From assembly GCF_001243895.1 (NCBI RefSeq), contig NZ_LN851186.1:286995-350766 (forward strand): a DNA stretch of 63,772 nt, written 5' to 3'. Positions 59,241-63,772 of this stretch are shown one piece after another (position 1 is the stretch's first letter; each line of letters begins with the position of its first letter). This DNA is from Bacillus testis. Lineage in GTDB: Bacteria > Bacillota > Bacilli > Bacillales > DSM-1321. The notes under the pieces were generated by a model that was not told the DNA's origin, did not search any database, and worked only from the letters and a program-made list of their open reading frames with translations. A program made the position numbers and the translations under genes.

Positions 59241-59690
59241 CATAATTGATTTTAATCTGAGTTTCTTTTCGATACAATTGGGGCTTGCTTAACGAATCAA
59301 GAGCTAATTGATGTTTTAAGAGCATATAAAAAAATGACGCAAAAATTCAAAAAAGGAATCCAGATTGTATGCTCCAGAATTATAATGAGGAATTGAAGGG
59401 CTACGACGGTTTCGTTGTTTTTCTGAAGGTGTGCTTGAATAAGGCCAAGCCCGAACCCTCTTGCCCTAGTCTAATTTTCCCCTCGATGGCCTTTCAATCA
59501 AGGGCATCTTCCTGGGCTGAATGGCCGAGTCTTGGCCCGCTAATTATAATGAAATTAGTAAATAAAAAAGTGAAAGGTTCAAATGTTTTCTATTTCTCAT
59601 TGTTAGTGAAAGTAATTTTATTTTTATTATTTAATTTTAATAGTTTAAAATTGTATTGAAAAGTAAGAGATCACAGTACAAACAACTAGA
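59241..59690 (+). pseudogene. Degraded coding fragment and AT-rich spacer, unknown
   Basis: Around 59287-59450 two frames read as one interrupted protein: NESRANCLRAYKKMTQKFKK, then after a frame change near 59355 RNPDCMLQNYNEELKGYDGF and on to VCLNKAKPEP. I do not recognise it. The remainder to 59690 is AT-rich with no gene signals. Confidence 0.3.
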
Positions 59691-59795
59691 CTTAGCTATC
59701 TGGATGGCAGTCAAACGAGGCTCTTGTATCTTTCCTAGTGGCTCTGAAAAATGGGAAGGGTGGCACTTCTCTAGCACCATAATCATGTGAGCATT

Positions 59796-60807
59796 CGCAC
59801 ACAGGTCCGGTATTTCGGACCGGTGTGCGTAGAATTTGTTTTTCATGTGCGTACAGAAACATATATGTTTCTGGGAGTGCATGGGGGGCGAAGCCCATTG
59901 GTTTTACCGAAGCGAAATAATGACCACGATTGGTCATTATTTTGTGTAGGGGTTGCACAGACGAAGCGACCGAATAGGGAGTTTTGGATGGGCTTGAATT
60001 AGGAACGTCCGATTCGGAAGAATCGGTAAGTGACGAATGAGCAGTCCGAGCAACGCGCAGGACCAAGGAGATTGAATGCGCGAGCATTCAACGACGCAGT
60101 AAGGGGGACGGTCAGCTATGCTGACTGGCAAGCGCAGCTTGACATACGTCCCCCTTATGCTCTTTTCCCCTACCGTACCGCAAACACTGCACCGTATATC
60201 CGAGCACCCCCTCAAACTACCGGTGCGACTACCTCGGCGGTACTACGGGGCGGACATCGTACCAAATACGCCGCGTATTCCGATCACGATAAAACCGTAC
60301 CGTTAAGCGAATCGCCAAATACGTCACCCCCTCGGTTACCGGGGCAGGCGTATGACGGCATAGTCGTCCGTTTCCGGCCCGAATCCATCCCGCCAACGAC
60401 AGTTAAGGGATGGAATTTCGGGGCGAGCTACGGGGCGGTATTCGTGTGTGAGCGGGGAGGGAGCTACCCAAAATCTCTGGTAGGGGAAGTTACTAAAAAA
60501 GAAGATAGAGAAGCGGACCGAACGGGGAGCGGATCGTCTAAAAAGACCTTCGATAAATCAATCGTTCGTCCAAACAGCGTGGACGACGCGAGGCGGTTGT
60601 ATGTCAAAACAAACTCTCTTGTACGCACGAATGTGCGAGCAAAAAAGGTAAGAAAAACCACCGGAGCGGAGGGAGGCTCCGCGCTGTTTGGATCAACGAT
60701 TTTCCGTGACATCTGGGTGGGAAGCCCGGAGCGGTTATGGTTATACGAGCGAAGCGAGCGAGTCAGGAAGAACCACCGACGGGCGCGGGACTCGCGCAGA
60801 TGTCACG
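59796..60807 (+). ncRNA. Candidate giant structured RNA (about 1 kb)
   Basis: The tract is far richer in GC than its surroundings and packed with hairpins. Clear helices are 59796-59802/59823-59829 with 59804-59809/59816-59821; 59854-59862/59865-59873; 59915-59926/59931-59942; 60009-60015/60020-60026 (GGAA loop); 60073-60079/60084-60090 (GCGA loop); and 60100-60110/60147-60157 enclosing two further hairpins. Larger ones are 60384-60391/60407-60414, 60560-60579/60682-60701 (18 pairs with an internal loop) and 60705-60715/60797-60807. GNRA loops and G-U pairs on the plus strand favour a plus-strand RNA. Size and style recall GOLLD, ROOL and OLE RNAs, but I cannot assign a family. A structured origin or transposon arm is the alternative. 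Confidence 0.5.
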
Positions 60808-60869
60808 AGTTGGCTTTTAAACGCTGTCCAGAGAGGGGTTTGACGTTCTGTTGTCAACCAATCTAACAT

Positions 60870-61440
60870 CTGTTGGCGAAAAAAGAACCGACAAGCCAAA
60901 AGGCTGTCGTTCAGGAGTTAGGCAGTTACGGCCTGTTGTTCGTTCACAAAAAGCAATTTTCTGTATCGCACACCGTGCAGCATACCATATTCAGTTCGCA
61001 TGCGATGACACATTCTATGTAAGGGAGGCCCGGACATTATTACGGCATGTCATATACCGTATGCACGCCATACGAAAGGTATATCAAACACCATGCACTC
61101 ACCATCACTTATCACGTCATACCACACATCATGTCGCATGAGATACGCATGCCATACGCACAGCCTTTATGTTCAAATTATCCATCACCGTATTTCACAC
61201 CGCATACGCATGCCATATGAGATGCCGTGATGATTGCATGCGCGTCGCACCAAACGAACATGGGATTTCGCACAGTATCTCACATGCTATTCGACACGAA
61301 ATACGCAATCAAACGCACACGCAGTCAGGCATTTATTTCTCACCTCGTGCCGAAGTTGGTGGGACATCCAGTGCAGGGTTTCTTGCGTCATTACGGGTGA
61401 AGATGAATATCAACAAAAAGAGAAGATATTGTTTGTTGTA
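60870..61440. repeat. CAT/CAC-word-rich tract with repeated motifs
   Basis: From about 60,955 to 61,330 the plus strand is dense in CAT, CAC and CGTAT words. ATACGCATGCCATA occurs at about 61143-61156 and again about 61205-61218; GCATGC occurs four times. A small hairpin CGACA-GCC/GGC-TGTCG lies near 60889-60909. Open frames through it are His/Arg-rich and shift by strand, so I do not call genes. It may be part of the neighbouring structured element. Confidence 0.4.
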
Positions 61441-61845
61441 AGATAAGTACCTTTTATGAAAGTTGTTTACTTCTTATTGTTTAGCTGACAAATTAGGTTC
61501 CACTTAATAATTAGTCAAGACTATTTTTCACTTCTTCTTCCAAGTGGTAAGAATCCCCTATAACAAGTTTTGTGTGGTAAAATTAGTTAAAAATATAATA
61601 TTATGAAGGTTTTTGGGTGATGAATAGGTATAAAACTAGAGGTTTTGGTGGCGGACGATCCAGTGGTCCATCAACTATATGAGTAACGCCCCCCCGATTT
61701 CTTGTTATCGTAGAGAAATAGAAACGAGGAATGAAACATATACAGTTATTATTAGGTTACATTATCTGAATTAGAGTCCATAAAAAATGACCATCCTTAT
61801 ACACTTGGCACTTTGGGGTTTAAATATTATATATTTTTAAGATAG
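61441..61845. other. AT-rich spacer before the IS element
   Basis: About 400 bases of AT-rich DNA. Apart from the 20-codon frame at 61620 and a poor promoter (TATAAT at 61594-61599), nothing is recognisable. Confidence 0.4.
61620..61682 (+). CDS. Possible 20-residue peptide, Gly/Ser/Arg-rich
   Basis: A 20-codon frame from ATG 61620 to TGA 61682 encodes MNRYKTRGFGGGRSSGPSTI. A GAAGG lies about 13 bases ahead and TATAAT at 61594-61599. The glycine-rich composition is unusual, but the spacing is poor and chance is quite possible. I do not recognise a family. Confidence 0.25.
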   Translation: MNRYKTRGFGGGRSSGPSTI

Positions 61846-61931
61846 TGTAGATAACTCGAGGTTTGTATTTTGCAAGAAAAAAGTGCAGAGTATTGCAGCG
61901 GAAAATACAGAGTATTGCCACCCAGTATTTT

Positions 61932-62657
61932 TTATGCTTTTTTTGATAAGGCATTAGCCAAACGGAAACTACTTCCGGTATATGAAACAATATGAGCGTG
62001 ATGAATTAAACGATCTACTAAAGCTGCTGTTAATCGGGAATCGGAAAAGATTCGATTCCATTGGCTAAACTCCAAGTTAGAAGTAATAATTAAACTTTTT
62101 TGTTCATAGCACTCTGAAATGAGTTGAAACAGTAATTCGGCACCTTCTGTGCCAAAAGGGACATAGCCCATTTCATCTAATATCAATACATCTACTTTCT
62201 CTAATTTTCGTCGGAAAGAAGCAAATCGACCATTTGCTAACGTTTTCTCTAATTCCTCTACTAAATGAGATACCCTATAAAATCTCACATCATATCCTTT
62301 TTCGCACGCACGTCTACCTAAGGCGGAAGCTAAGTGGGTTTTCCCTGTTCCAGGAGCTCCTACTAGAATCACATTTTCTTTCCTCGAAACAAATGATAGA
62401 TCCATTAGTTCCTCTTTTGTCAGATGGGCCGGTAAATGGATATCCTTGTGCCATTGATAGGTCTCTAATACTTTATGATCAATAAAACGAGCTTTTTTTA
62501 TATTTCTTATCGCTTTTGCTTGTTCTCTTCCGACTTGTTCTTTTAATAAAAGGTGATAAATGAATTCTTCCCGAGTCGTAAAAGGAATGTCTTCATATCC
62601 TTCTGCCATATAAGGCAATTTTAATTGCCTACATAACTTTAAAATGGCCTCATTCAC
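61932..62657 (-). CDS. istB: IstB, AAA+ transposition helper of IS21
   Basis: IstB is the ATPase that loads target DNA and activates the IstA transposase. The 241 residues have Walker A GAPGTGKT at 100-107, Walker B VLILDEMGYV near 153-162, and the SNLEFSQWNRIF segment with an Arg-rich C-terminus. It is complete and looks functional. Its ATG overlaps the istA stop by four bases. Confidence 0.94.
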   Translation of the reverse strand: MNEAILKLCRQLKLPYMAEGYEDIPFTTREEFIYHLLLKEQVGREQAKAIRNIKKARFIDHKVLETYQWHKDIHLPAHLTKEELMDLSFVSRKENVILVGAPGTGKTHLASALGRRACEKGYDVRFYRVSHLVEELEKTLANGRFASFRRKLEKVDVLILDEMGYVPFGTEGAELLFQLISECYEQKSLIITSNLEFSQWNRIFSDSRLTAALVDRLIHHAHIVSYTGSSFRLANALSKKA

Positions 62658-63772
62658 TCTTGTTGCACTCCTTCCGGAGTAGGTTGTAAAGCATCATAGC
62701 TAGACCACTCCACTTCATAAGGATGATTGATTTCGTTATCCCGTTGGCCAATATACTCATAAAAATGTTCTTCAATTTCTTTCATATCATGCTGTAATAA
62801 CAGACTAATTATTTCATTGATTCGTTGTTTACGAATAGCTAATGAGGGAACCAAAAGATACTCACGAATCCTAGCCGGTAAGTATTCCTTATATCGTGAA
62901 TGTCCAATAACACGCGGTTTATGCATCCAATCTTTCAATATGTCACTCCATGGGATTAATCTTCTCTTCTTCATGTACGGACGGAAGTCCGTTAGTAATA
63001 TTTCTCCATTACCGGTCACAATCCGATATTGATCCCAATATAGAATACAGTATAAAGGATAATAATTTTTGGCTTTAGGAATATGAATAAGATGTTGATC
63101 CAATTTGAATTCATTGTATTTATTTACTTTAATCAATGTTTCCTTAAACACAGGATAATCTTCTTCTGGCAGCTTATATAACTTCTTTTGTTCTTCTTCC
63201 CACAGATACTCTATTGATTCTTGTTTCTTATAATGTTCTCTTTGTCGATCTTTCTGTAATACTTCTTTTAATTGTTCAGTCAAGTCATCAAAATCCTTTA
63301 TTACTGGAGGGACGCTAAAAAAGTTGTATCGTATATAACCAACCTTTCTTTCCACGCTTCCTTTTTCATGTCCACTTCGGGGATTACATACTTGTACGTC
63401 AAATCCATAATGGTTTTGAAAAGCCATCAATTCATCTGTTAATTGAGCTTCTCCATTTGAATCCCTTACTTTTTTGACAGCTGGCGTTAGATTATCAATT
63501 CGTATACTTTTTGGTACGCCACCTGCTTGTTCAAACAATTGCTTTAATCCACTTAAAAAGCATTCTTGATTTTCTGAAGGAAGTGGGACAGAGAAAGCCA
63601 CATTACTATAGGGGAAAGACATAATTAATGCATGTATATCGACTATTTCCCCCTCCAGCACAGCCTCCATGATTCCAAAATCAACCTGAGCTTCTCCAAT
63701 TGGATGATTCAATCGCTCATATCCTTTATCCTTTTGACTCTCTTCAGTCGCCCTCCAATCCGAAATAAATTG
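62654..63772 (-). CDS. istA: IstA, IS21-family transposase (N-terminus beyond window)
   Basis: The frame runs off the window edge, so the N-terminal helix-turn-helix is not seen. The integrase-like DDE core is present: Asp in GEAQVDFGIME, Asp in SIRIDNLTPAVKK, and Glu in SGHEKGSVERKVGYIRYNFF. A C-terminal beta-barrel domain (KVNKYNEFKLDQHLIHIPK) follows. About 373 codons are visible, with no stop or frameshift, so the element may be active. Confidence 0.92.
   Translation of the reverse strand, partial: QFISDWRATEESQKDKGYERLNHPIGEAQVDFGIMEAVLEGEIVDIHALIMSFPYSNVAFSVPLPSENQECFLSGLKQLFEQAGGVPKSIRIDNLTPAVKKVRDSNGEAQLTDELMAFQNHYGFDVQVCNPRSGHEKGSVERKVGYIRYNFFSVPPVIKDFDDLTEQLKEVLQKDRQREHYKKQESIEYLWEEEQKKLYKLPEEDYPVFKETLIKVNKYNEFKLDQHLIHIPKAKNYYPLYCILYWDQYRIVTGNGEILLTDFRPYMKKRRLIPWSDILKDWMHKPRVIGHSRYKEYLPARIREYLLVPSLAIRKQRINEIISLLLQHDMKEIEEHFYEYIGQRDNEINHPYEVEWSSYDALQPTPEGVQQE

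Larger units (their letters stand above)
61846..63772 (-). mobile_element. IS21-family insertion sequence, partial at window end
   Basis: istA and istB overlap by four bases on the minus strand, the IS21 hallmark. Beyond istB, CAGAGTATTGC occurs at 61886-61896 and 61908-61918, 22 bases apart, matching the multiple terminal repeats of this family. The outer end is probably near 61846, but I cannot see a target duplication because the other end lies outside the window. Confidence 0.8.

Noticed and set aside
59692..60087. Minus-strand open frame of 131 codons
   Set aside because: It overlaps perfect hairpins and shows no coding signs; the tract is better explained as structured RNA.
60030..60866. 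A 278-codon plus-strand open frame through the hairpin-rich tract
   Set aside because: No ribosome site, no recognisable domain, composition dictated by GC-rich inverted repeats; equally long frames occur on the other strand.
60851..61441. His/Arg-rich frames (96 and 90 codons) in the CAT-rich tract
   Set aside because: They simply translate CAT and CAC words, lack ribosome sites and switch frame.
53223..63772. CRISPR array or tRNA genes in the island
   Set aside because: No regularly spaced repeats with unique spacers and no cloverleaf with CCA-type acceptor were found; the repeats seen are hairpins or two-copy tandem repeats.

Overview
The window is a Bacillaceae chromosome (Bacillus in the broad sense; the species cannot be fixed from sequence alone). 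The gene order ctsR-mcsA-mcsB-clpC-radA-disA-yacL-ispD-ispF-gltX-cysE-cysS-mrnC-rlmB-yacP-sigH-rpmG-secE-nusG-rplKAJL-rpoBC-rpsLG-fusA-tuf-S10/spc/alpha operons-ecfAAT-truA-rplM-rpsI is the classic Bacillus order. It has Bacillus-type control signals: a CtsR box, a cysteine T-box, L10 and L13 leaders, and sigma-A promoters with 17-18 base spacers.

Layout. 1-4,900: class III heat-shock operon (repressor, arginine kinase and its activator, ClpC unfoldase). 5,000-8,700: DNA repair and c-di-AMP synthesis (radA, disA) and a PIN/TRAM membrane protein. 8,800-15,700: isoprenoid steps (ispD, ispF), glutamyl-tRNA synthetase, a T-box-controlled cysE-cysS operon, and RNA maturation genes (mrnC, rlmB, yacP). 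15,700-28,600: sigH, rpmG, secE, nusG, stalk ribosomal proteins, an RsmC-like methyltransferase, rpoB and rpoC. 28,700-33,400: the str operon. 33,500-48,500: the S10-spc-alpha superoperon up to rplQ. 48,900-53,200: ECF transporter module, truA, rplM and rpsI. All core genes look intact. Two small genes usually found here in Bacillus subtilis, the L7Ae-type ybxF after rpoC and ybzG after map, are absent.

From the rpsI terminator (53,223) to the window end the sequence is accessory. It begins with a multiply frameshifted tyrosine integrase lying tail to tail with rpsI, next to tandem 11-base repeats, which suggests a decayed integrative element at the 3' end of rpsI. Next comes a compact, AT-rich candidate RiPP locus: a near-consensus promoter, a 24-codon peptide gene, a perfect 18-base palindrome and a 13-bp hairpin. 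These are followed by overlapping or closely packed genes for a ThiF/MccB-like adenylating enzyme with a probable leader-binding N-terminus, a PqqD-like/M50 membrane protease, and an MFS exporter. The peptide ends in Arg rather than the Asn of microcin C precursors, so the product class is unclear and may be new.

Downstream lie the 5' half of a group II intron (minus strand, reverse transcriptase lost) and a roughly 1 kb GC-richer tract of nested hairpins with GNRA loops, a good candidate for a giant structured RNA. Then come a CAT/CAC-rich tract with repeated words and an IS21-family element (istB complete, istA running off the end). The two leading candidates for undescribed biology are the peptide-ThiF-M50-MFS locus and the structured RNA tract.
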